Assembly: GCF_001742165.1 (NCBI RefSeq)
Contig: NZ_CP016443.1
Location: forward strand, 868,001 to 932,000
DNA from: Burkholderia stabilis
Lineage (GTDB): Bacteria; Pseudomonadota; Gammaproteobacteria; Burkholderiales; Burkholderiaceae
DNA: 64,000 nt
Reading direction: 5' to 3'
Made by a program: the position numbers and the translations under genes. This document shows, in pieces, positions 27,207-38,600 of the stretch (the stretch's first letter is position 1; the number at the start of each line of letters is the position of its first letter). The notes beneath the pieces are model-generated. The model made no database searches. It was given only the letters and a program-made list of their open reading frames with translations, and had not been told where the DNA came from.

Positions 27207-28310
27207 TCAGAACGTATGCATCATCCCGACGTACGCGCCCGTCTGCGACTCGCCGGTCAGCGGGCTCGTGCCCGACGTCGCATCACGCGGCGTCGCGAGC
27301 AGCGAGAAGTTCGAGTTGCCGCCGTTGCGCACGTACGCGACCGTGCCGTACAGGAACGTGCGCTTCGACAGGTTGTACGTGGTGCCGAGCACGTACATCA
27401 TCGCGTGGCCCGACGGATCGTGCGACGCATCGCCGCCGCCGTCGCCGACCTTCACGTAGTACCCGCCGCCCGTCACGGCCCATTGCGGCGTCGCGGTGTA
27501 GGTCGCGCCGAGCCAGTAGTGATCCGCGCGATCGGCAACGCCGGCCGGGCTGTCCGGCGCCTGGTAGTGCGTATACGCGCCCTGGATCTTGAATTTCGAC
27601 ACCTTCACGTTCGCGCCGACGAAATACTCGCGCGATGCGGTGAAGATGTTGCTGAACTTGCCGTTGTTGTCGCGCAGTTCGTCGTAGATGCCACGCACGT
27701 CGAGCACCGGCGAGTGGTACGAGATCATGATCCCGTCCGAGCGGCCGAAATCGTCGGCGGCGCCGTAGTTGAAGCCGCGCGACTGGTTGCCGAACGCGTA
27801 TTGCGCCTGCACGTCGAAGCCGCCGATCACCGGGCTGTGATATTCGATGTTGTTGCTGGTCTGCTGCCAGTTGCGGCCGCGCACGAGCGACGCGGACGAA
27901 AACGCCTGCTGGACGAACGGGTCGAATTCCCACACGCCGTCGCTGTCGATGAACAGGTTGCGGCCGGCCTGCAACTGGCCCCACGTGTTGCTCTTCAGGC
28001 CCACGTACGCGCGCCGCGACCACATGCGCCCGCCGCCCGTCTGGCCGTTCATCACCTGGAACGCGGTTTCCAGGTTGAAGACCGTCGACAGCCCGCCGCC
28101 GAGATCCTCGATGCCCTTCAGCCCGAACATGCTGGTGCCCCAGTCGCCGCTTTCCGCGGCCCAGCGCGACTTGCTGCCATTCGGCGTCGCGATGTGGTTC
28201 AGGTATTCGATGCCGCCGTCGATACGGCCGTACAACGTCACGCTCGTTTGTGCAAAAGCGGCCGCCGGTGTGACGGCCGCGATCAGCCATGCGAAATGTT
28301 TGAGTCGCAA
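27207..28310 (-). CDS. Outer-membrane porin, Gram-negative (Burkholderia OmpC-like) family
   Basis: A 367-residue trimeric-porin-type protein. The start is a TTG at 28310 behind GAGGGGG, because no ATG with a Shine-Dalgarno fits the signal peptide LRLKHFAWLIAAVTPAAAFA. The mature part begins QTSVTLYGRIDGGIEYLNH, and typical strands include WGTSMFGLKGIEDLGGGLST and GRMWSRRAYVGLKSNTWGQL. It ends with the C-terminal phenylalanine (VGMMHTF) needed for outer-membrane assembly. A 13-bp tandem repeat lies just upstream. It is probably expressed separately from doxX. Confidence 0.9.
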   Translation of the reverse strand: MRLKHFAWLIAAVTPAAAFAQTSVTLYGRIDGGIEYLNHIATPNGSKSRWAAESGDWGTSMFGLKGIEDLGGGLSTVFNLETAFQVMNGQTGGGRMWSRRAYVGLKSNTWGQLQAGRNLFIDSDGVWEFDPFVQQAFSSASLVRGRNWQQTSNNIEYHSPVIGGFDVQAQYAFGNQSRGFNYGAADDFGRSDGIMISYHSPVLDVRGIYDELRDNNGKFSNIFTASREYFVGANVKVSKFKIQGAYTHYQAPDSPAGVADRADHYWLGATYTATPQWAVTGGGYYVKVGDGGGDASHDPSGHAMMYVLGTTYNLSKRTFLYGTVAYVRNGGNSNFSLLATPRDATSGTSPLTGESQTGAYVGMMHTF

Positions 28311-28341
28311 AATGATGCCCCCTCGGAGTCTCGACCTTCCA

Positions 28342-28378
28342 GCGCGCGCCCCATGCGCGCGCCCCATGCGCGCGCCCC
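28342..28378. repeat. 13-bp tandem repeat (2.85 copies) upstream of the porin
   Basis: Units GCGCGCGCCCCAT at 28342-28354 and 28355-28367 and a partial third at 28368-28378. The array fills half of the 76-bp gap between the doxX stop and the porin start. Copy number changes would alter spacing in the porin 5' region. Confidence 0.8.
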
Positions 28379-28386
28379 GGGCCTGT

Positions 28387-28806
28387 TTATCCGCGATCGA
28401 TCGAAAAACGCCCGGGGCCGGCCGCGCAAAGCGCGAGCAGGCCGCCCGAGATCGCGATGTTCTTGTAGAAATGAATCATGTTGTTGATCTGCTCGCCGCC
28501 CGTCATCGTCCAGTAGTGGTGGCCGATGATGCCGGTGCCGATCGTATACAGCGCAAGCAGCAGCGCGAGCGGCCGCGTCTGGAAACCGACGAGGATCGCG
28601 ATCCCGACGAGCAGCTCCATCACGACCGAGATCGCGGCGGAGATGATCGGCGCGGGCGCGCCTTCGGAGCCCATGAACGCGATGGTGCCGGGGAAGTCGA
28701 TGATCTTCTTCCAGCCGAACATCACGAACAGGATCACGAGCAGGATTCGGGACAGCAGCAGCAGCACATCGCGCTGGGACGCGAGAAACGGTTGATTCGG
28801 TGTCAT
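28387..28806 (-). CDS. DoxX-family membrane protein
   Basis: A 139-residue protein with four helices: VLLLLSRILLVILFVMFGWK, then IISAAISVVMELLVGIAILV, LALLLALYTIGTGIIGHHYW and IAISGGLLALCA. The DoxX pattern LFVMFGWKKIIDFPGTIAFM is present. The start at ATG 28806 (MTPNQPFLASQ) fits the topology, but no clear ribosome-binding site precedes it. Some family members take part in quinone or thiosulfate metabolism or oxidative-stress complexes; no specific role can be given. It lies between the glucose dehydrogenase operon and the porin. Confidence 0.82.
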   Translation of the reverse strand: MTPNQPFLASQRDVLLLLSRILLVILFVMFGWKKIIDFPGTIAFMGSEGAPAPIISAAISVVMELLVGIAILVGFQTRPLALLLALYTIGTGIIGHHYWTMTGGEQINNMIHFYKNIAISGGLLALCAAGPGRFSIDRG

Positions 28807-28979
28807 GGTGTCGATCAACGAAAGCGATGCGCGGCCGTCGCGCACCGGATTGCCAATGAACCAGGGCGGGCAACTGCCTGCGCCGCCCGCCCCGCTCTGC
28901 AACAACCGGCATCGGGGCCCGCCCGATGTGCTGTGCTCCTCCTCTTGTCAGTGATCGCCCTGCGTCGTCGCGTGCCGCG

Positions 28980-30257
28980 TCAACGCAGCTTCGCGACGTC
29001 CTGCTCGCTCACCTTCGCGGCCGGATTGCCGAACTGCCCGGTCAGATAGTTTGCCAGCGCGGCGATCTGCGCGTCCGACAGCTCGTGGCGGAACGCGGGC
29101 ATCCCGACGTCCTCGCTGCCTGCCTTTCGCTGCACGCCATTCAGGATCACCTGCACGAGGTTGGTCGCGTTCGATGCGCCGACCGTCGAGTTGTGGAACA
29201 GCGACGGGTAATAACCGTCCGGCGTGCCCTTGCCCTGCATCTGGTGACAGGTCGCGCAATTGCCGAGATACAGCCGTGCCGGATCGATGCCCGACGCCGC
29301 AAGCGGGACACCACGCAGCTTCGCGCCATCGTCGGACGGCTTGCCCCACGACGCGCGCGACTGCTTCGCGTCGCCGCTGGCGACGGCCGGCACGGTACGG
29401 ATGTACGTCGAGATCGCGCCGATATCGGCTTCCGTCATCTTCGAGAAGCTGTGCTCGATCGCCTCGGCCATCGGGCCGGCGGCCTGCGCGACGCCCGGCA
29501 CGCTGCCGGTGCGCAGGTACTGGACGAGCTGCTGCTGCGTCCAGCCGCCGATCCCCGCGTTCGGGTCGGACGTGATGTTGTAGCCGTCCCAGCCTGCGAG
29601 CACCGAACCCGACAGGAAGCTGCCGCCGGTTTCGTCGAGCGACTTCTCCTGCATCGCGATGCCGCGCGGCGTGTGGCACGTGCTGCAGTGCGCGAGGCCC
29701 TGCACGAGATATGCGCCGCGGTTCCACTCGGCACTCTGTGCCGGCTTCGGCTCGTAAGCGCCATCCTTCAGGAACAGCCAGTTCCAGATCTTCAGCGGCC
29801 AGCGCATGCTCAGCAGCGCAGGGATCTCGTTCTTCGGCGGCGCCTGCTTGACCGGTTCGACACCGTGCATGAAGTACGCGTACAGCGCCTGCACGTCGTC
29901 GTCGTTGATCTTCGCGTACGACACGTACGGCATCGCCGGATACAGGTTGTCGCCGTTCTTCGCGACGCCGTGGCGCACCGCGCGCTCGAAGTCCTCGAAC
30001 GTCCAGCTGCCGATGCCCGTATCGGGATCGGGCGTGATGTTGCTCGTGTAGATCTTGCCGAGCATCGGCACGGGCATCCCGAGGCCGCCCGCGAACGGCT
30101 TGCCGCCCTTCGCGGTGTGGCACGCCATGCAGTCGCCCGCGATCGCGAGGTATTCGCCGCGCTTGACCTGTGCCGGATCGGCCGCGTCGGCCGCGCGTGC
30201 GAGACCCGGCAGCGCGAGGCAGCCGGCGAGGAGGAAGGTGAAAGTAGATTTCCGCAC
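28980..30257 (-). CDS. FAD-dependent glucose dehydrogenase, beta subunit (triheme cytochrome c)
   Basis: A 425-residue cytochrome starting at GTG 30257, preceded by AAGGAAG inside the end of the alpha gene and 2 nt after the alpha stop. Signal peptide MRKSTFTFLLAGCLALPGLA. Three heme sites: CMACH (C43), CSTCH (~C190) and CATCH (~C330). It anchors the complex to the inner membrane and passes electrons from the flavoprotein to quinone or external acceptors. The order gamma-alpha-beta matches the operon known from B. cepacia glucose dehydrogenase, used in glucose biosensors. Confidence 0.93.
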   Translation of the reverse strand: MRKSTFTFLLAGCLALPGLARAADAADPAQVKRGEYLAIAGDCMACHTAKGGKPFAGGLGMPVPMLGKIYTSNITPDPDTGIGSWTFEDFERAVRHGVAKNGDNLYPAMPYVSYAKINDDDVQALYAYFMHGVEPVKQAPPKNEIPALLSMRWPLKIWNWLFLKDGAYEPKPAQSAEWNRGAYLVQGLAHCSTCHTPRGIAMQEKSLDETGGSFLSGSVLAGWDGYNITSDPNAGIGGWTQQQLVQYLRTGSVPGVAQAAGPMAEAIEHSFSKMTEADIGAISTYIRTVPAVASGDAKQSRASWGKPSDDGAKLRGVPLAASGIDPARLYLGNCATCHQMQGKGTPDGYYPSLFHNSTVGASNATNLVQVILNGVQRKAGSEDVGMPAFRHELSDAQIAALANYLTGQFGNPAAKVSEQDVAKLR

Positions 30258-30259
30258 GG

Positions 30260-31879
30260 TCAGACTTCCTTCTTCAGCGTGTCCGACATCCGCAGCGCGA
30301 GCGCCGCGATCGTCAGCGTCACGTTCACCGTACCGACGGTCGGCATCGTCGAGCTGCTCGAGATGAACAGGTTCGGATGGTCGAACGTGCGGCAGTCCTT
30401 GTCGACGACCGAGTCGCGCGCATCCGCGCCCATGATCGTCGCGCCCGTGATGTGGTTGTTCGGCGCGAACTCGTCGTTGAAGACGACTTCCGTGCCGCCC
30501 AGCACCTTCGCCGCCGTCGCATAGACCTCGCGCGTGTGCACCGCGCCGCGCTTCACGTAATCGTCGATCGCGTACGTGATCTCGGGGCGCGGGATGCCGA
30601 TCGCGTCGGTGGCCGTCTTGCTCGGCACGATGCGGTTCTCGGGCTGCGGCAGGATTTCGTGGAAGCAGTCGAACTGCACGTAGCGCGCGGAACGGTCGCG
30701 GATCTGCGCATCGAGCTCCTCGGGCTTCATCAGCTTGCCGCCCTTGAAGATCTTCTGCGTTTCCTGGTTGATGCGCGACATGTTCGACAGGTGGATCTTC
30801 TTCGCGGCTTCGGTCGCGCGGAACGGGCCGTCGCGGAAACCGATCAGCGACGTCATTTCCTGCGGGCCGCGGCCCGGCCACAGCTTCTCGTTCGCATAGA
30901 ACGACACGCCGGTGCCCGGGTGATCCATCAGGTTGCGGCCGACCATGTCGGAGCTGTTCGCGACGCCGTTCGGGAAATCGCGGTTTGCCGACATCAGCAG
31001 GATCTTCGGCGTCTCGATACCGTTCGCGGCAACCACGAAGTACTTGCCTTCGACGCGGTGGTCGGCACCCGTCTTGTCCTTGTAGACCGCGGCGGTGATG
31101 CGCTTGTCCGGCCCGGTCTCGAGCTTGTAGACGACCGCGTTCTCGATCAGCTTCGCGCCGGCCTGCTCGGCCTTCTCGACGTGCACGATCCCGTTGTACA
31201 TCGCGCCGATCGGGCAAATCGGCATGCAATTGTTGTTCCCGCAACAGGTTGGCCGGCCGTCGTACGGGCGGCTGTTGCGCGCGACGGGCTCGGTCACCAC
31301 GTGGAACTTCGGGTCGTAGCCGTTGAGCGCCGTCTTGATCGTCTGCTCGTTGAACGACAACAGCAGCGGCGGCATCGGGTACGGCTCCTTGCGCGGCGAG
31401 TACAGATCTTCCTCGGGGCCCGGGCCCCACACGCCGAGCTCTTCCTCGGCGCGCTGGTAGTAATGCTCGATGTCGTCGTACTGGATCGGCCAGTCGCGGC
31501 CGACGCCGTACACGGTCTTCATCTTGAAGTCGTTCGGGATGAAGCGCCATGCCGACGCGGCCCAGTGCCACGTCGTGCCGCCCACCACGCGGATGTACTG
31601 CGAGTTGAACTTGTGCTCGCCCTTCAGGACCAGGTAGTCGTTCGGCGGGCCGTATTCGGGATGCGGCGCCCACGGGCTCGACGGGTACGGCGCCATGAAG
31701 TCCGTCTTGTCGGGCTGGTTGCGGAAGCGCTCGACGATTTCCCAGCGCGGCATGCGCGGGCCGGCTTCCAGCAGGATCACCGACTTGCCGGCCATCGCGA
31801 GCTGGTGTGCCACGATCGCGCCTGCGACACCCGACCCGACGACGACGACGTCGGCCTTTTGCGTATCGGTATCGGCCAT
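30260..31879 (-). CDS. FAD-dependent glucose dehydrogenase, alpha (catalytic) subunit
   Basis: A 539-residue GMC flavoprotein. The FAD site is VVVVGSGVAGAIVAHQLA with LLEAGPRMPRWE. The cluster motif CCGNNNCMPIC has C212, C213, C218 and C222; C-x5-C-x3-C holds a 3Fe-4S cluster in the B. cepacia enzyme. The active-site His lies in NNHITGATIMG. From memory the sequence is near-identical to the published B. cepacia FADGDH alpha subunit, including length. It oxidises glucose to gluconolactone in the periplasm. It lacks a signal peptide and is exported with the gamma subunit, whose stop overlaps its start by 1 nt. Confidence 0.95.
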   Translation of the reverse strand: MADTDTQKADVVVVGSGVAGAIVAHQLAMAGKSVILLEAGPRMPRWEIVERFRNQPDKTDFMAPYPSSPWAPHPEYGPPNDYLVLKGEHKFNSQYIRVVGGTTWHWAASAWRFIPNDFKMKTVYGVGRDWPIQYDDIEHYYQRAEEELGVWGPGPEEDLYSPRKEPYPMPPLLLSFNEQTIKTALNGYDPKFHVVTEPVARNSRPYDGRPTCCGNNNCMPICPIGAMYNGIVHVEKAEQAGAKLIENAVVYKLETGPDKRITAAVYKDKTGADHRVEGKYFVVAANGIETPKILLMSANRDFPNGVANSSDMVGRNLMDHPGTGVSFYANEKLWPGRGPQEMTSLIGFRDGPFRATEAAKKIHLSNMSRINQETQKIFKGGKLMKPEELDAQIRDRSARYVQFDCFHEILPQPENRIVPSKTATDAIGIPRPEITYAIDDYVKRGAVHTREVYATAAKVLGGTEVVFNDEFAPNNHITGATIMGADARDSVVDKDCRTFDHPNLFISSSSTMPTVGTVNVTLTIAALALRMSDTLKKEV

Positions 31880-32385
31880 CAGGCTTGCCTCTCGATCGGT
31901 TTATCGGCCCAGAAGCCGGGTTTGTTGGGGCAATACGAAGGAATCACGAGCGTATCGGACACGACGCCGAACATTAATGCTTCTTCGTAGGTAATCACGA
32001 CGTTGTCGACGATGCCGAGATACCACGCCTCGAGAATCTTCAGCGCGAGCGCTTCCTGATCGGGATTCAGCGAACCGGACGCGAGCGCGCCGGCGAGTTG
32101 CGGGAGGCTGTCGGCCGTCTTGAACGAACCCTTCTGCAATGCCTGCAGGAAGCGTTCGCCGGTCGTGCGGCTCAGCCCTTTCTTGCCGGTCAATGCTTCG
32201 GACAGCGTCATGAAGGTATCGAGCGGCGCGGTGCCGGGATCATCGGCCAGGGCCCGCAACGCCAGCGAGCCCGTGAGGCCCGCCGCCGTCAGCGCCAGTG
32301 CGCCCTGCAGCCATTGACGCCGCGTGATGCCGGTTGCGGCTGCGTCGCCAGCGCGACGCGAGTGGGGGGTGTTGTCGTTATGCAT
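31879..32385 (-). CDS. FAD-dependent glucose dehydrogenase, gamma (chaperone/Tat) subunit
   Basis: A 168-residue protein from ATG 32385 behind AAGGAAA. A twin-arginine signal (GITRRQWLQGALALTAAG) covers residues ~19-45 and provides Tat export for itself and the bound alpha subunit. The conserved tail AWYLGIVDNVVITYEEALMF and VIPSYCPNKPGFW matches known gamma subunits. First gene of the operon. A frame extension upstream to 32469 lacks a ribosome-binding site and is not used. Confidence 0.93.
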   Translation of the reverse strand: MHNDNTPHSRRAGDAAATGITRRQWLQGALALTAAGLTGSLALRALADDPGTAPLDTFMTLSEALTGKKGLSRTTGERFLQALQKGSFKTADSLPQLAGALASGSLNPDQEALALKILEAWYLGIVDNVVITYEEALMFGVVSDTLVIPSYCPNKPGFWADKPIERQA

Positions 32386-32689
32386 GTTTCCTTCTCTCGA
32401 ACACCGGATTCGGGAAAACCACGCTTGATATTTCTCAAACATTGGCGCGGACCTGAAATGTACGCGCACAAATCGGATCGAACAATCTTTTTATAGTCCA
32501 TTAAATGTTCCGCAATCCGAGACAATCGACATTTCGCTGCATTTTTGTGTCGTCGGCGCGACAAATCTGCGTCGTGCATACCGGTGTCGCATGCCGGCGA
32601 CACACTGCGTGCAGCGATGCGCGCGCATGGCCGTCGGTTAGAATCGCGTGCAATCAAACAGAAAGCTTCCCTCCGAGGGCAATCGAGCG
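32386..32689. promoter_or_regulatory. Divergent control region with two TGTCG/CGACA dyads
   Basis: A 304-bp gap between the glucose dehydrogenase operon and the alpha-2-macroglobulin gene. It contains TGTCG-N6-CGACA at 32548-32563 and the longer dyad GTGTCGC-ATGCCG-GCGACAC at 32584-32603, with the same half-site. An AT-rich stretch (TTTTTATAGTCCATTAAATG, near 32490) may be the dehydrogenase promoter. The regulator is unknown. Confidence 0.5.
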
Positions 32690-35600
32690 ATGAAGCAGCA
32701 CGACAAACACAACAAAGCGAATCCAACCAACCGCACCACACGGCTCGTCTGGCGCATCGGCGCCGTCGCGGCGCTCGGCGCCGCCGCAGCGCTGTCGCTC
32801 CATGCGCTCGCGGCGCGCACGGTGAGCGTGTCGCCGCAAGGCACCGTCACCGAAGTGCGTCAGACTGTCATCAAGTTCGACGAGCCGATGGTTGCATTCG
32901 GCTCGGCATCCGCACCGAACCCCGCGCGCGTGACCTGTACCGACTCCGCCGCCGCACGCGGCCAGGGTCACTGGCTCGACGACAAGACCTGGGTTTACGA
33001 CTTCGAAAACGACCTGCCGCCCGGCGTGCGCTGCTCGGTCGCGCTCAACGACACGCTGCGCTCGGTCGCCGGCAACGCGGCCAGCGGCACGCGCCGCTTC
33101 ACGTTCCAGACGGGCGGCCCGTTCCCGGTGAACGTGCGCCCCGGCTCGCGCGAGATCGAGGAACGGCAGGTGTTCGTGATGAAGCTGAACGGCCCGGCCG
33201 AACCGCGCTCGGCGCTCGCGAACATCTGGTGCGAAGCGGCCGGCATCGGCAACCGCATTCCCGTCACGGCCGCCGACGACGATACGCGCAACGCGCTGCT
33301 CGACCACTTCGGTCTGAAGAAGGATGCCGCGCGCGTGCTGACGCTGTCGTGCGCGCAGGCGCTGCCGGCGAGCGCGAAGATGCAGCTCGTGTACGGCAAG
33401 GGCGTCGCGAGCCCGAGCGGCATCGCGAACGACACCGAGCGCCGCTTCGACTTCACCGTGCGTGCGCCGTTCGCCGCGAGCTTCTCGTGCGAACGCGAGA
33501 ACGCGAAGGCGCCGTGCACGCCGCTGCGCCCGCTCACGCTGTCGTTCAACGCGCCGATCTCGCGCAAGAACGCCGAGGCGATCAAGGTGCGCGGCCCCGA
33601 CGGTTCGCTGTCGCCGACCTTCGCGGCCGACGATCACAGCGAGGAAGTGACGACCGTCACGTTCAACCCGCCGCTGCCGGCGCAGGCCGGCCTGACGATC
33701 GAGTTGCCGTCGGGCCTGCGCGACGTAACCGACCGCACGCTGTCCAACGCCGACCTGTTCCCGCTCGCGACGCGCACCGCGCCGATGCCGCCGCTCGCGA
33801 AATTCTCGTCGGGCACCTTCGGGATCGTCGAGCGCTTCGCCGAGCCCGACACGCCCGCGCTCGTGCCCGTCACGCTGCGCAACGTCGAGGCCGACCTGCA
33901 CATCGCCGGCCTCAACGCGGGCGGCGCGCAGTTCGCGAACCTGAAGGTCGAGAACGACACCGCGATCCGCCAGTGGATGCGCACCGTCGACCGCTTCGAC
34001 AACTGGTCGATGACGGCCGGCTCGATCGACGACCAGATTCCCGGCCTGCTGGAACGCAAGGGCCAGCACCCCGTCTACGTGCCGCTCGAGGCCGGCGAAA
34101 AGCAGCCCGCGCCGAAGAACCGCCGCGTCGACGTGCGTTCGCTGTCGCTGCTCAAGGGCGAGCCCGGTGCGCAGGCGCTGACGCTGCCGCAAGCCGACCC
34201 GAAGACGCTGCGCCCGTTCGAGATCGTCGGCGTGCCGATCGAGAAGCCCGGCTTCTACGTGCTCGAACTCGCGTCGCCCGCGCTCGGCCGCTCGCTGCTC
34301 GCGAAGCCGTCGAGCATGTACGTGCGTACGACCGTGCTCGTCACGAACCTCGGCGTGCACCTGAAACAGGGCCGCGAGAACAACCTCGTGTGGGTCACGA
34401 CGCTCGACAAGGGCAAGCCCGTGCCGAACGCGCAGATCCGCGTGTCGGACTGCAACGGCGACGAAATCGCGTCCGGCAAGACCGACGCGCAGGGTCTCCT
34501 GAAGATCGACGGGCCGTTCGAGCCGAAGCATGAATGCAGCTCGTCGGAGCGCTTCGACGACTACTTCGTGTCGGCCCGCGTCAACGATCCGAAGACGGGC
34601 CCCGACATGGCGTTCGTCAGCTCGGGCTGGAACCGCGGGATCGAATCCTGGCGCTTCAACGTGCCGACCGACACCGACAGCGCGCCGACCGTGCGCGCGC
34701 ATACGGTGTTCGACCGCACGCTGCTGCGCGCGGGCGAAACCGTGTCGATGAAGCATTTCATCCGCACCGAAACGCTGCAGAGCCTCGCGTTCCCGTCGCA
34801 ATACCCGACGCGCGTGACGATCCGCCATCTCGGCACGGGCCAGACCTACAAGCTGCCGCTCACGTGGGCCGCCGATCACAGCGCGGACACGCAATTCACG
34901 CTGCCGCCGGCCGCGAAGCTCGGCGAATACAGCGTCGAGCTCGAGGGCGGCCCGGAAGATTCACCCACTTCCACCTACTACAGCGGCAGCTTCCGCGTCG
35001 AGGCGTTCCGCCTGCCGGTGCTGAAGGGGTCGATCGGCGCGCGCGACGCGCAGAAGAGCCCGCTCGTCGCCGTCAAGGAAGCGCCGCTCGCGGTGCAGAT
35101 CGACTATGTGTCGGGCGGCGGCGCATCGAACCTGCCCGTGCAGGTGTCGGCGCTGATGAAGTGGGCGTCGCCGCCGTTCGCGGATCGCTTCGAGGACTTC
35201 AGCTTCACGCCGTATCGCGCCGACAAGAGCGACGGCAACGCCGACGACGATTCGCAAGACGGCGACAACGCGTCGTCGTCGAACAACGACCCCGACGCGA
35301 CGAAGCTGATCGCCGACAAGCTGCCGCTGACGCTCGACCGCAACGGCGCGAGCTCGGTCACGCTCAAGGGCCTGCCCGACGTCGACGCGCCGAAGCGCAT
35401 CGCGCTCGAAGCGACGTTCGCCGACCCGAACGGCGAGGTACAGACGATCCGCGGCGACACGATCCTGTGGCCGGCCGCGGTGGTGGCCGGCATCAAGGCC
35501 GGCCGCTGGGTGTCGGTCGGCCAGCGCGTGCCCGTGCAGGCGCTCGCGGTCGATCTGCAGGGCAAGCCGCGCGCGTCGGTGCCGATCGAGATCAAGGGTG

Positions 35601-38600
35601 TCGCGCACATCACGACGTCGTCGCGCAAGCGGATGGTCGGCGGCTTCTATGCGTACGACAACAAGAGCGACACGCGCGAGCTCGGCGTGCTGTGCTCGGG
35701 CAAGACCGACGACAAGGGCCGCATGTCCTGCGACGCGACGCTCGAACAGGCCGGCAACGTGCAGCTGATCGCGGTTGCAAAGGATGGCGACGGCCGCGCG
35801 TCGAACGCATCGACGTCGGTCTGGGTCACGCGCGAGGACGAGCTCTGGTTCGGCGGCGACAACACCGACCGGATCGACGTGATCTCGGAGAAAACCTCGT
35901 ACGAACCAGGCGAAACGGCCCGCTTCCAGGTGCGCATGCCGTTCCGCTACGCGACCGCGCTCGTCGCGGTCGAACGCGGCGGCGTGATGGAAACGCACAT
36001 CGTCGAGCTGAACGGCAAGAACCCGACCGTCGACCTGAAGGTCGGCGAATCGTGGGGGCCGAACGTCTACGTGTCGGTGCTCGCGCTGCGCGGCCGGATT
36101 CGCGAAGTGCCGTGGTACTCGTTCTTCACGTGGGGCTGGAAGGCCCCGGTCGAATGGGCCCGCGCATTCTGGCGCGAAGGCCGCCACTATGAAGCGCCGA
36201 CCGCGTTCGTCGACCTGTCGAAGCCCGCGTTCCGCTACGGCCTCGGCGAGATCAAGGTCGGCACGGGCGTCCACCGCCTCGGCGTGACCGTGACGACCGA
36301 CGCGACGCGCTACACGGTGCGCAGCAAGGCCCAGGCGCACGTAAAGGTCACGCTGCCGAACGGCCAGCCCGCGCCGGCCGGCACGCAGATCGCGGTCGCA
36401 GCCGTCGACGAGGCGCTGCTCGAACTGATGCCGAACAACAGCTGGGACCTGCTCGACGCGATGCTGCGGCGACGCGCGTACGGCGTCGAAACCGCCACCG
36501 CGCAGATGGAGATCGTCGGTCGCCGCCACTTCGGCCGCAAGGCCGTACCGGCCGGCGGCGGCGGCGGCAGCGCGCCGACGCGCGAGCTGTTCGACACGCT
36601 GTTGCTGTGGAATCCGCGCGTGACGCTGGATGCCAACGGCAGCGCGACCGTCGAGGTGCCGCTGAACGACGCGCTCACGCGCTTCCGGATCGTCGCGATC
36701 GCGGCGGTCGGCCCCGACCGTTTCGGCACGGGCAGCACGTCGATCCGCAGCACGCAGGATCTGCAACTGATCTCCGGCCTGCCGCCGCTCGTGCGAGAAG
36801 GCGACGCGTTCCGCGCGCAGGTCACGCTGCGCAACACGACCGACCGCGCGATGCAGGTCGTCGTGACGCCGCGCGTGACGGGCCTCGACGTCGCGCCGCA
36901 AACCGTGTCGCTCGCCGCCAATACGGCAAGCGAAGTGGCATGGACGATCACCGTGCCCGAGCAGGCGCTCGATGCGGCCGGCGCGCTGAACTGGCGCATC
37001 GAAGCCGCCGAACAAGGCGGCAAGCGCGCATCCGACGCGCTGGCAGTCGCGCAGAAGGTCGTGCCCGCGCTGCCGGTAACCGTACAGCAGGCCACGCTCG
37101 CGCAGGTCGACGGCACGCTGACCGTGCCTGTCGCGGCGCCGGCCGGCGCCGCGGGCAATGCACAGGGCGCGCCGCGCGGCGGCATCGCCGTCTCGCTGCA
37201 GTCGAAGCTCGCCGACGGCCTGCCGGGCGTGCGCCGCTGGTTCGAGCGCTATCCGTACCGCTGCCTCGAACAGCAGGCGTCGCGCGCGATCGGGCTGCGC
37301 GACCCCGCGCAATGGCAGGCACTGGTTGCACGCATGCCCGTCTACCTCGACAGCGACGGGCTCGCGAGCTACTTCCCGCCGTCGTCCGACGATTCGCACT
37401 ACGGCAGCCCGACGCTGTCGTCGTACCTGCTCGTGCTGTCCGACGAGGCGAGCCGTCTCGACCCGCGCTTCGCGCTGCCGGAAGACATGCGCACGCAGCT
37501 CGAAGCCGGGCTCGCGCGCTTCGTCGACGGCCGCATCGAGCGCAACGCATGGGCGCCGCGCCAGGATCGCGACCTGCGCAAGCTCGCCGCGATCGAGGCG
37601 CTGTCGCGCTACGGCGCCGCGCAGGGCCGCATGCTCGGCTCGATCGAAATCGCGCCGAACCAGTGGCCGACGTCGGCGGTGATCGACTATCACGCGATCC
37701 TGACGCGCGTGAAGGACATCCCGCAACGCGACGAGAAACGCGCGCAGGTCGAGCAGATCCTGCGTGCGCGCCTCACGTACCAGGGCACGCAGCTCGTGTT
37801 CTCGACCGCGCGCGACGACGACCTGTGGTGGCTGATGACGAGCAACGAGACCAACGCCGCGCGTCTCGCGATGGAATTCGCGGGCGACCCGGCGTGGAAG
37901 GACGAGATGCCGCGCGTGACGGCCGGCCTGCTCGCGCTGCAACGCCAGGGCGCATGGCAGACGACGACGTCGAACGCGCTCGGGCTGCTCGCGGTCGAGC
38001 GCTTCTCGCGCACCTACGAGAGCACGCCGGTTGCCGGCGCGACGAAGGTCGCGCTCGGCGGCGACGAGCGCACGATCTCGTGGTCGCAGGCGCAGGCGCC
38101 GGCCGATACGCCCGCGTCGGCCACCGCCGCGACCCGCGCGGCCGCCGCGCGCAGCGTGCTGATGCCGTGGCCGCGCGCGTCGCAGGCGCCGGCCACGCTG
38201 TCGGTCACGCAGGAAGGCACCGGGCGGCCGTGGGCGACCGTCGAGAGCCTCGCGGCCGTGCCGCTGCGCTCGCCGTTCGCGGCCGGCTACCGGATCACGA
38301 AGACGGTCACACCCGTGTCGCCCGCCGTCAAGGGCGTGCTGACGCGCGGCGACGTCGTGCGCGTGCATCTGGACATCGATGCGCAGAGCGACATGACGTG
38401 GGTCGCCGTCAACGATCCGATCCCGGCCGGCGCGACGATCCTCGGATCGGGCCTCGGCCGCGACTCCGAAGCGGCGACGCAGGGCGAGAAAACGCCGGAC
38501 GGCGCGTGGCCGTCGTTCATCGAGCGTGACTTCGACGGCTACCGCGCGTACTACGACTATTTGCCGAAGGGCAAATTCTCGGTCGAGTACACGGTTCGGT

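Noticed and set aside
34961..38368. An 1135-codon antisense frame inside the macroglobulin gene
   Set aside because: Arg-rich low-complexity translation, no domain pattern; the sense frame has the CLEQ motif and continuous A2M domains.
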